This document shows positions 36,374-45,785 of a stretch of 64,000 nucleotides of DNA, piece by piece. Source of the DNA: Halospina sp040196175 (GTDB lineage: Bacteria; Pseudomonadota; Gammaproteobacteria; Pseudomonadales; Oleiphilaceae). A model generated the notes under the pieces. That model made no database searches and was not told where the DNA came from. It saw only the letters and a list, made by a program, of their open reading frames with translations. The translations under genes and the position numbers were made by a program. Where the stretch lies: positions 682,001-746,000 of the forward strand of contig NZ_JBEFNF010000001.1 of assembly GCF_040196175.1 (NCBI RefSeq). The letters are read 5' to 3'. Each line of letters starts with the position of its first letter. Within the stretch, counting starts at the first letter, position 1.

Positions 36374-37000
36374 CTAGTCGAAGAGCTCTACGTCACCACC
36401 ATCAGCGGAACCATGGCGCAGACGCATGCGGTATTCGCTTTCACGGTCGATAATTGTCGTGTTATGCATCGAACGAATTTTCTTGACCTTTACTTGCCCA
36501 TTATCGGGGAAAAAGTACACTTTGCGCGGAAAATTTCCCACAACATCACTGGCAATGATAGGTATTGCCTCCTGTTGCAGAAACGCTGCTACGAACTCTG
36601 CATTGCGCTCCCCGACATTGTGACTGGTAAGTCCCTTCAGAACATTGCCGCCCCCGAAGATTTTAGCCTCGAGACGCTGACGGCTGGCTCCGAGCTTAAG
36701 TAACTGATTGATGAGCAGCTCCATGGCGTAAGCGCCATAGCGTGCGGATTGAGCCACCGGGCTGTCCATTTCAGCGCGCTCATCGCTGGGTAATAGGAAG
36801 TGGTTCATGCCGCCAATGCCGCGAACGGGGTCGCGTACGCACGCAGCTATGCATGAACCCAGAACAGTGACAATCATCGTATTCTGTTGAGTAACGTAAT
36901 ATTCGCCAGGCAGTATCTTGACAGCGTCACGCTCAAAATACCGATCAAAGTAGCGATTGGGCGCCATGAACAGTTCCGCGTCAGGCTGCGAGGCCATCAT
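36374..37000 (-). CDS. cheD: Receptor glutamine deamidase CheD
   Basis: The 208-residue product has the catalytic Cys in TVLGSCIAACVRDP and the catalytic His in GIGGMNHFLLP, with KIFGGGNVLKG further on. CheD deamidates Gln residues of chemoreceptors and can bind CheC or CheY-type proteins. The ATG at 37000 overlaps the cheR stop by four bases (ATGA), so it is preferred to the in-frame ATG at 37021. Presence of CheD beside CheR and CheB indicates full adaptation machinery. Confidence 0.95.
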   Translation of the reverse strand: MMASQPDAELFMAPNRYFDRYFERDAVKILPGEYYVTQQNTMIVTVLGSCIAACVRDPVRGIGGMNHFLLPSDERAEMDSPVAQSARYGAYAMELLINQLLKLGASRQRLEAKIFGGGNVLKGLTSHNVGERNAEFVAAFLQQEAIPIIASDVVGNFPRKVYFFPDNGQVKVKKIRSMHNTTIIDRESEYRMRLRHGSADGGDVELFD

Positions 37001-37833
37001 GCATTCTCCCGTGTGGCGCATGGCCGGTAAACGCTGTGTCCGATCAACTCGACCAGATCTGAGGCATGAACAAAGCTCTCCGAATGGCCTGCGAAATACA
37101 GGCCACCGTCGCGTAACAGTGGAACCATGCGGGTGAGGATCTGTCTCTGGGTTGTTTTATCAAAGTAGATCATGACGTTGCGGCAGAAAATAACGTCCAG
37201 AGGTGGCTCAGCAGGCCAGGTGGCGTCCAATAGGTTGGCCTGGCGAAATGTGATCATCTGGCGGAGAAAGGGTTTGACTTTGACGGTACCTGTATTAGTG
37301 CCCCGGCCCCTTAAAAAAAACTGTTTCCTGGTTTCGTGCGACAGGCTGGCAACTCGCTCGGCCTGATACACACCCCTTTGGGCCGTCCGCAGAACCTGAC
37401 TGTCAATATCCGAGGCGAGGATGCTCACTGGTGGCCGGTCGCTACCGAATGCCATTGCCAGCGTTATAGCGATGGAGTAGGCCTCCTCACCGGTGCTGGC
37501 AGCGGCGCACCATACATTCAGAGGTCGGTCACGAGACTTGAGTGTGGTTACCTGGGTTGCCAGGTAATCAAAGTGATGGTTTTCCCGGAAGAACGAGGTC
37601 AGGTTAGTGGTCAGTGCATTGATGAACTCCTCCATTTCCGACTCAACGTCCGCCAGATAAGCTAGGTAAGTGGTGAAGTCCTTGAGCCCGAGCGCTCGTA
37701 TCCGTCGGGCCAGCCGGCTGTATACCAATTGTTTTTTGCTGTCTGAGAGGCGGATCCCCGCCCGCTGGTGGATTAAATCCCTGACCTTCTCAAAATCAGA
37801 AGACTGAAAGCCAAACTCCCTAGAATCCGCCAC
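36997..37833 (-). CDS. cheR: Chemoreceptor glutamate methyltransferase
   Basis: The 278-residue protein shows the CheR N-terminal helical domain (HQRAGIRLSDSKKQLVYSRL) and the SAM-binding core WCAAASTGEEAYSIAI, with DVIFCRNVMIYFD later. It methylates receptor Glu residues. Its binding partner in the cluster is likely the receptor at 37902-40634, which ends with a CheR-type tether. Upstream gap to that receptor is 68 bp. Confidence 0.96.
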   Translation of the reverse strand: MADSREFGFQSSDFEKVRDLIHQRAGIRLSDSKKQLVYSRLARRIRALGLKDFTTYLAYLADVESEMEEFINALTTNLTSFFRENHHFDYLATQVTTLKSRDRPLNVWCAAASTGEEAYSIAITLAMAFGSDRPPVSILASDIDSQVLRTAQRGVYQAERVASLSHETRKQFFLRGRGTNTGTVKVKPFLRQMITFRQANLLDATWPAEPPLDVIFCRNVMIYFDKTTQRQILTRMVPLLRDGGLYFAGHSESFVHASDLVELIGHSVYRPCATRENA

Positions 37834-37901
37834 GAGCGGTTGACCCCCTGGTTCCGCGTCAGCTTGTAATGCCGTTTCAAGCGTGCTGGTGTATTAAATG
37901 G

Positions 37902-40634
37902 TCAGAATGTTTCCCAATCGTCGTCATCATCACGAGCCTCTGTGGTTTGCTGGGTCTTGTTGGTGGAAGCCGCAGTAGTTTTCTGGTGCTGATCCCGTTT
38001 GTTGGTCTGAGTCAGCTGCGTCTGTGTGCCCTTACTGGAGCCGCTGGTGCGGTGGGCCTGCTGCAGGGTGAATCGCGTTAAAAGCCGCTGGAGGGTTTCA
38101 ACCTGCGACTGCTGACTCTCGGAAGCTGCGGCGGCCTCTTCCACCAGAGCCGCATTCTGCTGGGTCATTTCATCCATCTGGCTGACAGCGGTATTGATGT
38201 TCTCAATGCCGCTGCTCTGCTCTTCTGAGGCTGCCGAGATTTCAGCATTGATATCGCTCACGCGTTTGATCGCAGTGACGATCTCCTGAGTCTTTTCGCC
38301 GGATTGGTTGACTAGTTGGTTGCCGTTCTGAATCTTGGATACGGAGTCGGAAATCAAGCCCTTGATGTCTTTAGCCGCGTTCGCCGAGCGCTGAGCCAGG
38401 CTACGGACCTCCGAGGCAACCACCGCAAACCCACGCCCTTGATCGCCAGCCCTTGCGGCCTCCACTGCAGCATTCAATGCCAGTATGTTGGTCTGGAATG
38501 CAATGCTGTCGATGACGCCGATGATTTCCTCAATCTTCTGTGCGGACTCATTGATCTCGTTCATGGTTGAAACAACCTGCGCAACCAGTTCGCCGCCATC
38601 CTGTGCTACCTCAGTGGCCTGGTCCGAGAGGGTGTTCGCTTGACGCGCATTGTCGGTATTCTGTTTCACGGTTGAGGTGAGCTGCTCCATGCTCGAGGCG
38701 GTTTCCTCCAGATTGGAGGCTTGCTCCTCGGTGCGTGAAGACAGATCGGTATTGCCCTGAGCGATTTCGTTTGCGGCCGTGGCGATGGTCTCTCCAGCGG
38801 TGCGGATCTCACCCAGCATTTCCGAGAGGCTGTCCGCGGTCTGGTTGGTGTACGCCTTCAGCTGCCCGAAGGTACCCTCATAGTCAGCCTCGATACGCGC
38901 AGTCAGGTTCCCGTTCGCAATTTCGCCCAGAACACGGACAACGTCATTCAGGCCCTGTTCCGCAGTTGCCACGAGCTGGTTCATGCCCTGGGCCATTTCC
39001 AGGAAGAAGCCGTCCTTGCCGTCTTCGGTGGCGCGGCGTGTAAAGTCGCCGGCGGCAGCGGCTTGCACAATCGCCGTAATTTCCTCCGAAGCCGTCACCT
39101 CGACAGTGCGATCCAGCCACTCGATCACGGTGCCCAGTCGCTCACCCTGTTCGCCCCAGATCGGATTGGCCTGCAGCCGGAAATGGCGCCCCCCAACCTT
39201 GATGTTTGAGGTGTACTGCGATGTCAGATTCTCCAGCAGCGTCATCTGGTGTGACGGGTTCTTGTGAAAGCGGTCGATGCTGTGATTGAGTACATCGTCC
39301 GCCCGAAAGTGGGGCAGATCCTTCTGCAAGTCCCTTTCTACGTGACGCAGCATGTCTTGTACGGCCCGATTGAGGTAGATGACGTTACGGTCGTTGTCCG
39401 CAATCATCACATTGGTGCTGGCTCCATCCATCGCCGAGCGGATCTGGGCATTGAAGACCGCCTGTTTGGCGGCTTCATGCAACGAAGACACCATATTCTT
39501 AACAGCAAGCATGACACTGCCTTCAGGCAGATTGGAGCCGAATTCAAGGTTATAGTCCCCCCGGGCAACAGCGTTCGCAATGTCGCGCAGTTGCCCCGGC
39601 TCAGCACCCAGGATGCGGCCAACGTCTTTGACGCCCCAGACCAGCCACATCACCAATGCGAGGATCAACAATGACCCCAGGGACATGGCAATCAGCATGG
39701 TTAGCTCAGCCTGCTTTATTGCCGCCGATGCAGTGTTCATCTCTGACAGAGTGTCGTGCGAAAAGTCGGCGTAATTCGATATCTGCGCGGATGCCATTTG
39801 CCACCAGGCATCCTGACTCAGATCAGCCCTGCCGGCTTGGTAGAGTGCTTCCCGCGCCTGCGCCAGCGCTTGGGCTTCACTGCTTTGCTTCACCTTCTCA
39901 TCTAAATTATCGACCGCCCACTGCGGTAGTACCAGATGCGCTGATTCAAGCTGGGATTCGATCGACCCCAGCGCTGTCTGTGCAGCCCCGCGCAGTGCTC
40001 TGCCATCGCGACCCGCGTCTCTTGCCGCCAGATAGGCTGTTATGTAACCACGCTCAAGGCCGGTAGCATCCTTGGCAAAAAGAACCGACATCAGACCTCG
40101 TGACACTAGGGCAATTTCCTGAGCCCCCGCCTCCATGGCGTCCTCGGGGAGCACTCCGAATAGCCGAATAATGCGGTGTATCAGTTCGGTGTAGCGGGTA
40201 GCGGCATCTCTTGTCCCAAGATTTTTTTCCTCGACAGGCCCTCGGATGTCGTCCAGTCGTTGCAGCTGACTGATAAGGTTTTGCAATTGTTGCTGGAAGT
40301 GCTCTCTCAGCGCAGCGGCATCCTGGGTTGCTGACTCTGCAAATTCTTCTACTGACTCATCAACAGCGTCATGCTGTTGGCGCAGATCTGCTGGCAGCGT
40401 CTCCGAGTCGCTGGCCAGAAATCCCATACTCTTGCCGCGCTCTTTCTGCAGCGCGCTGATCAAAGGGATTCCGTCCTCAACCACATGCTCGGCAGCCGCT
40501 ACTCGTTTGGCCGAGTTGTAGTCGGTCCAGTTGGTTGCATTCTTGTCAATAGCTAACCAAAGCACGAGTAACGCGCTCACCGCTGCAAGCAGAAGAATGC
40601 GTGTCTGCAACTTCATTTTTTTCAGGAATCCCAT
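37902..40634 (-). CDS. Chemoreceptor with NIT and PAS sensor domains and a C-terminal CheR tether
   Basis: The 910-residue receptor has a membrane helix near residues 12-27, a periplasmic NIT (nitrate/nitrite-sensing) type helical domain (SALQKERGKSMGFLASDS), a second helix near 310-335, HAMP, a PAS domain at about 400-500 (DGASTNVMIADNDRNVIYLN), further HAMP-like repeats and the signalling hairpin with QTNILALNAAVEAARAGDQG. It ends in an acidic run followed by DWETF, matching the xWxxF pentapeptide that recruits CheR and CheB. It is the cluster's main receptor. Actual ligand is not proven by the NIT fold. Confidence 0.93.
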   Translation of the reverse strand: MGFLKKMKLQTRILLLAAVSALLVLWLAIDKNATNWTDYNSAKRVAAAEHVVEDGIPLISALQKERGKSMGFLASDSETLPADLRQQHDAVDESVEEFAESATQDAAALREHFQQQLQNLISQLQRLDDIRGPVEEKNLGTRDAATRYTELIHRIIRLFGVLPEDAMEAGAQEIALVSRGLMSVLFAKDATGLERGYITAYLAARDAGRDGRALRGAAQTALGSIESQLESAHLVLPQWAVDNLDEKVKQSSEAQALAQAREALYQAGRADLSQDAWWQMASAQISNYADFSHDTLSEMNTASAAIKQAELTMLIAMSLGSLLILALVMWLVWGVKDVGRILGAEPGQLRDIANAVARGDYNLEFGSNLPEGSVMLAVKNMVSSLHEAAKQAVFNAQIRSAMDGASTNVMIADNDRNVIYLNRAVQDMLRHVERDLQKDLPHFRADDVLNHSIDRFHKNPSHQMTLLENLTSQYTSNIKVGGRHFRLQANPIWGEQGERLGTVIEWLDRTVEVTASEEITAIVQAAAAGDFTRRATEDGKDGFFLEMAQGMNQLVATAEQGLNDVVRVLGEIANGNLTARIEADYEGTFGQLKAYTNQTADSLSEMLGEIRTAGETIATAANEIAQGNTDLSSRTEEQASNLEETASSMEQLTSTVKQNTDNARQANTLSDQATEVAQDGGELVAQVVSTMNEINESAQKIEEIIGVIDSIAFQTNILALNAAVEAARAGDQGRGFAVVASEVRSLAQRSANAAKDIKGLISDSVSKIQNGNQLVNQSGEKTQEIVTAIKRVSDINAEISAASEEQSSGIENINTAVSQMDEMTQQNAALVEEAAAASESQQSQVETLQRLLTRFTLQQAHRTSGSSKGTQTQLTQTNKRDQHQKTTAASTNKTQQTTEARDDDDDWETF

Positions 40635-40694
40635 AGCAATTACCCTTCCGACTGACTCCCATGGATCGCAGGCCCACCCTGAGCCTGCAACGGA

Positions 40695-41216
40695 TTATTC
40701 GCCCGGCGTCGCAATACCGCCCGGCTGTTCTGCTGCGGCCTCCACCAGGCCCATTTCATCGCTGGTGATCAGCTTTTCGATATCGACCAGAATGACCATG
40801 CCGTCGCCGACACTGGCCAGCCCGATCAGATACTCGCTGTCAAAGGCGACGCCGAAATTCGGTGCTGGCCGGATTTCATCGCTGGTAAGGGTCACCACAT
40901 CTGAGACACTGTCCACTACAACGCCAACGTAGCGTCCCTGGATCTGCAGAACCATCACGATCGTGAATTCGTCGTAGGTTGCCTGGCCGACGTTGAATTT
41001 GATGCGCAGATCGATCACCGGCACGATGTCACCGCGCAAGTTGATGACGCCCTTGATGAACTCTGGGGCATTCGCAATCTTGGTGACGGCTTCATAGCCC
41101 CGGATTTCCTTGACCTGCAAAATGTCCAGCGCATAGCTTTCGTCGCTCAGGGTGAAGGTCAGATACTCCTGGCCCTGCTCATTGGCGGCACGCGCCAGCT
41201 TCTCTTCATTACTCAT
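40695..41216 (-). CDS. cheW: Chemotaxis coupling protein CheW
   Basis: A 173-residue CheW: YLTFTLSDESYALDILQVKE, GVINLRGDIVPVIDLRIKF and VVDSVSDVVTL are the classical beta-barrel signatures. It bridges receptors and CheA. The ATG at 41216 overlaps the cheA stop by 8 bp. Its C-terminal tail (GLVEAAAEQPGGIATPGE) is a little longer than in E. coli CheW. Confidence 0.95.
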   Translation of the reverse strand: MSNEEKLARAANEQGQEYLTFTLSDESYALDILQVKEIRGYEAVTKIANAPEFIKGVINLRGDIVPVIDLRIKFNVGQATYDEFTIVMVLQIQGRYVGVVVDSVSDVVTLTSDEIRPAPNFGVAFDSEYLIGLASVGDGMVILVDIEKLITSDEMGLVEAAAEQPGGIATPGE

Positions 41217-43236
41217 GGGATGCTGCCTCCTCCCGTTCGACTGGTTTCGCAAGGTCCGCCAGCGCTTCTGTGTCCAGGATCAAAGCAACGCTGCCGTCGC
41301 CCATGATGGTGGCCCCCGCGATGCCAGGTACCCGTCGGTAATTCTGTTCAAGACTCTTGATGACGACCTGTTGTTGCCCAACGAGGTCGTCCACCTGCAG
41401 GGCAAAGCGCCGTCGCCCGGACTCCACAAGCACCATGATGCCCTCACCGGGGTGCTTCGCCTGTGCCTCGTCAACGTCCATCACCCGGTGAAGGGGAATG
41501 ACGGGCCAGAACTGGTCGCGCACTGCCAGTAGCTGGTCAGTGCCGCCAAGCGTTCTGACCGCGCCCGACTCAGGTGCCATGGACTCGAGGATGTTGACCA
41601 GCGGAACAATGAACGTTTCATTCCCGACTGAAACGCCCATGCCATCCACAATCGCCAGGGTGAGCGGCAGGTGGATGAAAAACGAAGTTCCTTCTCCGGG
41701 CTCGGATTGAATGTCAACACGCCCTCCAAGCGCCTCAAGGTTCTGACGCACCACATCCATGCCAACCCCACGACCGGACACATCGCTAACGGCATCGGCA
41801 GTGGAGAACCCAGGCTCCATCACTAGTGACCAGACCGCCTGATCCGAAGGGTTACTGGGAACGTCAATGCCCCGCTCCATTGCCTTTTCAAGGATCTTGT
41901 CGCGGTTAAGGCCACCGCCATCGTCAACAATCTCAACCACAACGTTGCCACCATGCTGTATCGCACGCAGAGTGACCGTTCCAGTTTCAGGTTTGCCGGC
42001 CTCACGGCGGCGTTCGGGGCTTTCCACGCCATGATCGACGCTGTTCCGAACCAGGTGTGTCAAAGGATCGGTCAGCTTCTCAATCAGTCCCTTATCAAGC
42101 TCCGTATCACCGCCTTCAACGACCAGTTGCACCTTCTTACCCAGCTTGCCGGATAGATCACGCACGACTCGCGGAAAGCGGCTGAAAGCGAATGAAATTG
42201 GAAGCATCCGCACCGCCATCACGGATTCCTGCAGCTCGCGGGTATTGCGCTCCAGCTCATTTAGAACACTTTCAAGCCGCTCCCCAGTGGCGCCTTCAAC
42301 CTGTTTGCCGATTTCCTGCAGCATGGATTGTGTGATCACCATCTCACCAACGAGGTTGATCAGCTGATCGACTTTCTGGATGTCAACGCGGATGGACGAA
42401 CTTTCTTTGTTGCTGTCTTTATTAGCGTTCTTCTGGCCTGTGTCTGGTGTGGTCGAGGCGGTCTTGCCTGACTGTGCAGTGGCTGCGCCAGATGTGGCCG
42501 CTTGTGGTGGATCGTTGGGTTCCGGCTTTGTATTTGCGGACTGGGCAGATTGGGTTTGCGCCTGCGCGGCCTCGCTAGTCCCATCCTCCAGAAGGCTGTT
42601 TATATAGTCTGCATTGGCGACAGCGGTTGAGCTCGGCGTTTCGTCCTCGAAAAAGCCAAATGCGTCGCCTTCTTCTGCGGGCGCTTCCACCGGTTCAAAG
42701 AAGCCAAAGCTGGGGTCATCGTCTGTGCCTTGTACCGTCTCATCAAAAAAGCCGTAAGCTTCATAGTCGTTCGAGCCCTCAGCGGGCGCAGCAAAGAAAC
42801 CGTACCCTTCGGATTGCTCGTCACCCGAGTTTTCTGTGCTCGGTTGCTGGCTCGTTAGCCATTGCTCCAGTGCCTCACTGGCCTGGTTGACACTGTCCCA
42901 GTCCGGCTCCTGCTGATTGCGGTAGGCATCCAGGATTGCGCGAAGGGTATCGCCGGTTTTGAGCAGCAGATCCATAAGATCGGCGGAGAGGGCAAGGCTG
43001 CCATCGCGCGCTCGGTCAAGGAGATTCTCCATAACGTGAGTGACGGTGCCGAGTGCCTCGAAACCAAAAATGCCGCTGCCGCCTTTAATCGAATGCGCGG
43101 CACGGAAAATGCTATCTAGTTCGCCAGCGTCGGGCTGTTCCAGGTCGAGCGCCATTAACAGCCGCTCCATCTCATCAAGGTGCTCTGCGGTCTCGTCGAA
43201 AAAGCTTTCGTGGAATTGTTCCATATCCAATGACAT
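41209..43236 (-). CDS. cheA: Chemotaxis histidine kinase CheA with a four-fold 16-residue linker repeat
   Basis: The 675-residue kinase has an Hpt P1 domain (phospho-His H48 in FRAAHSIKGGSG), a long acidic linker, a dimerisation helix pair (IRVDIQKVDQLINLVGEMV), the HATPase with NSVDHGVESP and VSGRGVGMDVV, and a C-terminal CheW-like domain. In the linker, YGFF or FGFF recurs at residues 145, 161, 177 and 193, an exact 16-residue period with acidic residues between. No ordinary CheY-binding P2 domain is obvious, so these motifs may dock a partner. Second gene after CheY in the cluster. Confidence 0.95.
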   Translation of the reverse strand: MSLDMEQFHESFFDETAEHLDEMERLLMALDLEQPDAGELDSIFRAAHSIKGGSGIFGFEALGTVTHVMENLLDRARDGSLALSADLMDLLLKTGDTLRAILDAYRNQQEPDWDSVNQASEALEQWLTSQQPSTENSGDEQSEGYGFFAAPAEGSNDYEAYGFFDETVQGTDDDPSFGFFEPVEAPAEEGDAFGFFEDETPSSTAVANADYINSLLEDGTSEAAQAQTQSAQSANTKPEPNDPPQAATSGAATAQSGKTASTTPDTGQKNANKDSNKESSSIRVDIQKVDQLINLVGEMVITQSMLQEIGKQVEGATGERLESVLNELERNTRELQESVMAVRMLPISFAFSRFPRVVRDLSGKLGKKVQLVVEGGDTELDKGLIEKLTDPLTHLVRNSVDHGVESPERRREAGKPETGTVTLRAIQHGGNVVVEIVDDGGGLNRDKILEKAMERGIDVPSNPSDQAVWSLVMEPGFSTADAVSDVSGRGVGMDVVRQNLEALGGRVDIQSEPGEGTSFFIHLPLTLAIVDGMGVSVGNETFIVPLVNILESMAPESGAVRTLGGTDQLLAVRDQFWPVIPLHRVMDVDEAQAKHPGEGIMVLVESGRRRFALQVDDLVGQQQVVIKSLEQNYRRVPGIAGATIMGDGSVALILDTEALADLAKPVEREEAASHE

Positions 43237-43277
43237 CGACGGAGTCTCCTGGCCGGATCAGCGGGCAAGCTCGTGGT

Positions 43278-43643
43278 TCATTTGAGGACCTTCGAGGTCA
43301 CATCCAACAGCTTGGATGGATCGAAAGGTTTGACCATCCAGCCGGTTGCACCCGCAGCGCGACCTTTTGCCTTCATGGAATCACTGGCCTCGGTTGTCAG
43401 CACGACAATGGGAGTACTGCGATAGCTGCTCATGCCCCTGAGGTTTTTGATCAGTGTTAACCCATCCATATTGGGCATGTTCTGATCGGTCAGAACGAAG
43501 TCAAAACGTTTCGATTGGCACAGATCCTGCGCTTTTTTGCCATCTTCCGCTGCCGTTACCTGATACCCCGCCTGCTTGAGCGTTGCCTCCACCATCTGCC
43601 GGATGGAAGCCGAATCGTCCACAATTAAGACATGTTTGCTCAT
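43278..43643 (-). CDS. cheY: CheY-like single-domain response regulator
   Basis: The 121-residue protein is a bare receiver: HVLIVDDSASIRQMVEATLK, phospho-Asp D53 in LTDQNMPNMDGL, the Thr in VVLTTEA and Lys in MVKPFDP. It takes phosphate from CheA, whose gene starts 41 bp downstream. Whether it targets the flagellar switch or another output is not decided by sequence; no flagellar genes lie in the window. Confidence 0.93.
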   Translation of the reverse strand: MSKHVLIVDDSASIRQMVEATLKQAGYQVTAAEDGKKAQDLCQSKRFDFVLTDQNMPNMDGLTLIKNLRGMSSYRSTPIVVLTTEASDSMKAKGRAAGATGWMVKPFDPSKLLDVTSKVLK

Positions 43644-43696
43644 TTATCCATGATCCTCACTGTTGATCCATTAAAATGCCATAGTGTTGTGTGCCG

Positions 43697-45406
43697 TCAC
43701 TTGGGATAGGGAATGCTCACGTTCACCCGATTGCCCGGGGGCGTGATGCAAAAGTCTTCAACATACTGGCGCACGATGACCAGACCACGCCCCGATGACA
43801 GCTCGGCCGGATCGGTGCTTGGTGTATCCGGGCTGAAACCGGCACCCGAGTCACTCACACATACCCATAGTTTGCGCGCTATATCGTCCCAGCTGAGACT
43901 GATTGCGACCCAGTCGTGATGCTGGAGCCGGGCCAAGCGCTTTGCTCTCTCTTCAGCATAGACGAGAAAACCGTTTTCACCCTGCTTTAGCTCCGATTCG
44001 AGTTTGAGAACTCCGTGATCCAAGGCGTTGGTCACGAGTTCGGTCAGCACAAGAAAAACGCGTTCAACCAGCTTCTGAGCCAGATTCAGCTCATTGATCA
44101 ATGACATGGCGAGCGTTGGGGGAACGATGTCTTCGAGTTGCCGAGCCCGCAGCAGGAGCGACCACTCAAAAGCCCCGTGATCAAGCTTGGACGAGGCAGT
44201 TGGGAGTGTCTCGGAAGCAGGCGTGCTGTCACCCGTTGCCGAGGCCAGAAACGCGTGTGGATCAATTGAACAGACGGTGACATCGTCGTCGTAAGCCTCG
44301 GCGCCTGCGTGCTCTGCCAGCGCCATGAAAAGTGCCTCAATGGTGGCCTCGGGGGTGGGCCTCAGGTGCTGATGGATCCGGTCGCGGCCCAGGGGGGCCT
44401 TGTCATGGTTGGTCTGTTCGTAGAGTCCGTCACTGTAGGCCAGCCAGAAATGGCAGAAATCGAGGGGGTAGGTTTCTGTCGCGGTCTCAAAATCAGTGTC
44501 GCTGAGGACCCCGAGCGGCATATTGGTTGAGGTTACCCGGCTGAGCTCACGGGCATTGGCATCCACCGCCAGGACCGGCGGCATGCCTCCGTTCCACACA
44601 GCCACCTCATGCCGGTTGGGGTCCATCTCCAGGGCAATGCAGCAGATGAAGCGATCACTGGGGGTATCGAGCAGAAGGTGACGGTTCAACTCGAGTAAGA
44701 CGGACTGAAGGGCGAACCCTTTGGAGATCATCGTCTGAAAGGTGGATACCACCGGCAACAACGTGATGGCAGCCGAAAGACCATGGCCGGTCGCGTCCAG
44801 AACCATGATGATGGCGCGGCCATCAGGCGCGGTTGCCCGCAGGATCAGATCACCGCTAAAGGCGTGGGAGGAGACCGTTCTGTCAGCGACGCCGGGGACC
44901 GGGCGAGTAGCTCTCTTAACGATGAAGTCGTAGGTGAAACGCGCTAGATATTCCTCATGCTCTGCGCGTGCGATTAAGACCTGCAGCTGCTGGTTTTTGC
45001 GGTCGAGTGCCTGCTGCAGGCCCTTCTCACGCAGCAGGGCGGACACCTTGAGCGTTAATAAACCAAGATTGAACGGTTTGATCAGATAATCGGAGGCGCC
45101 GCGCTCAAAACAGTCGCTGAGAAATGACTCATCATTGTTGGCGCTAAGCATCATGACCCTTGGGCAATGCGCCTTGCTGCCCTCGACCTGTTGAGTGAAA
45201 AAGGGCAGGAGTTCCGAGCCCTCGCCATCGCCCAGATAATTATCCAGTAGGACAAGGTCCAGCACCTCAGACGAATCCAGCCACCATTGTGCCTCTCTGT
45301 AGGAACCCGCTTCGTAAAGCGTGATGTCGGCGCTGTCTTCCAGCGACTCTGAGATGAGCATCCGCATCAACTCATCGTCTTCAACCAGTAATACCGAGAA
45401 TGTCAT
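43697..45406 (-). CDS. Response regulator with PP2C phosphatase and serine-kinase domains (HsbR/RsbU-W-like)
   Basis: A 569-residue three-domain protein: receiver (FSVLLVEDDELMRMLIS, phospho-Asp D55 in LVLLDNYLGDGEG), a SpoIIE/PP2C phosphatase (VLDATGHGLSAAITLLP, YDDDVTVCSID) at about 150-390, and a C-terminal GHKL anti-sigma-type kinase (LVTNALDHGVLKLES, SDSGAGFSPD, GRGLVIVRQYVED). The phosphatase and the kinase act in opposite senses on STAS-domain proteins, and one lies 44 bp upstream. The layout equals Pseudomonas HsbR, which controls HsbA. The receiver probably sets the balance. Confidence 0.93.
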   Translation of the reverse strand: MTFSVLLVEDDELMRMLISESLEDSADITLYEAGSYREAQWWLDSSEVLDLVLLDNYLGDGEGSELLPFFTQQVEGSKAHCPRVMMLSANNDESFLSDCFERGASDYLIKPFNLGLLTLKVSALLREKGLQQALDRKNQQLQVLIARAEHEEYLARFTYDFIVKRATRPVPGVADRTVSSHAFSGDLILRATAPDGRAIIMVLDATGHGLSAAITLLPVVSTFQTMISKGFALQSVLLELNRHLLLDTPSDRFICCIALEMDPNRHEVAVWNGGMPPVLAVDANARELSRVTSTNMPLGVLSDTDFETATETYPLDFCHFWLAYSDGLYEQTNHDKAPLGRDRIHQHLRPTPEATIEALFMALAEHAGAEAYDDDVTVCSIDPHAFLASATGDSTPASETLPTASSKLDHGAFEWSLLLRARQLEDIVPPTLAMSLINELNLAQKLVERVFLVLTELVTNALDHGVLKLESELKQGENGFLVYAEERAKRLARLQHHDWVAISLSWDDIARKLWVCVSDSGAGFSPDTPSTDPAELSSGRGLVIVRQYVEDFCITPPGNRVNVSIPYPK

Positions 45407-45450
45407 TGTAAGTCCTACAGAATTAAAGAACCTGATCTACGCTTGATCGT

Positions 45451-45744
45451 CTAACGCATGGTGATCATTTTCTGGATGTTGGCGATTTCCAGTGTGTCCT
45501 TGACCGATCCTTTCGCGTTGGAAATGACAAGGGATTTGTTGGCGTTATCGCACTTTTTTTTCAGTTGAATCAGCATGCCCAGCGCAGCGCTGTCTATAAA
45601 CTGGGTTCGCGCTAGATTGACAACCAGAGTTCTAACCGATGTGTCCTCCAGACATTGCTGGCTTTCAGCAATGAAGGTCTGGTGGATGCCAAAATCAAAC
45701 CGCTCACCCAATGCGATAACGCCCTCACGCGATGTGTCATTCAT
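45451..45744 (-). CDS. STAS-domain anti-sigma-factor antagonist (HsbA-like)
   Basis: The protein of 97 residues (ATG 45744; a GTG at 45756 would add four) is a single STAS domain, with the phosphorylatable Ser in FIDSAALGML (S52) and VISNAKGSVKDTLEIANI. Such proteins are switched by serine phosphorylation. The adjacent REC-PP2C-kinase gene encodes both the expected phosphatase and kinase, forming a partner-switch module inside the che cluster. The downstream target is not encoded recognisably in the window. Confidence 0.92.
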   Translation of the reverse strand: MNDTSREGVIALGERFDFGIHQTFIAESQQCLEDTSVRTLVVNLARTQFIDSAALGMLIQLKKKCDNANKSLVISNAKGSVKDTLEIANIQKMITMR

Positions 45745-45785
45745 GGTTTGCTGCACTCTTCAACAGGGTCATTTGTCGAAACGTT

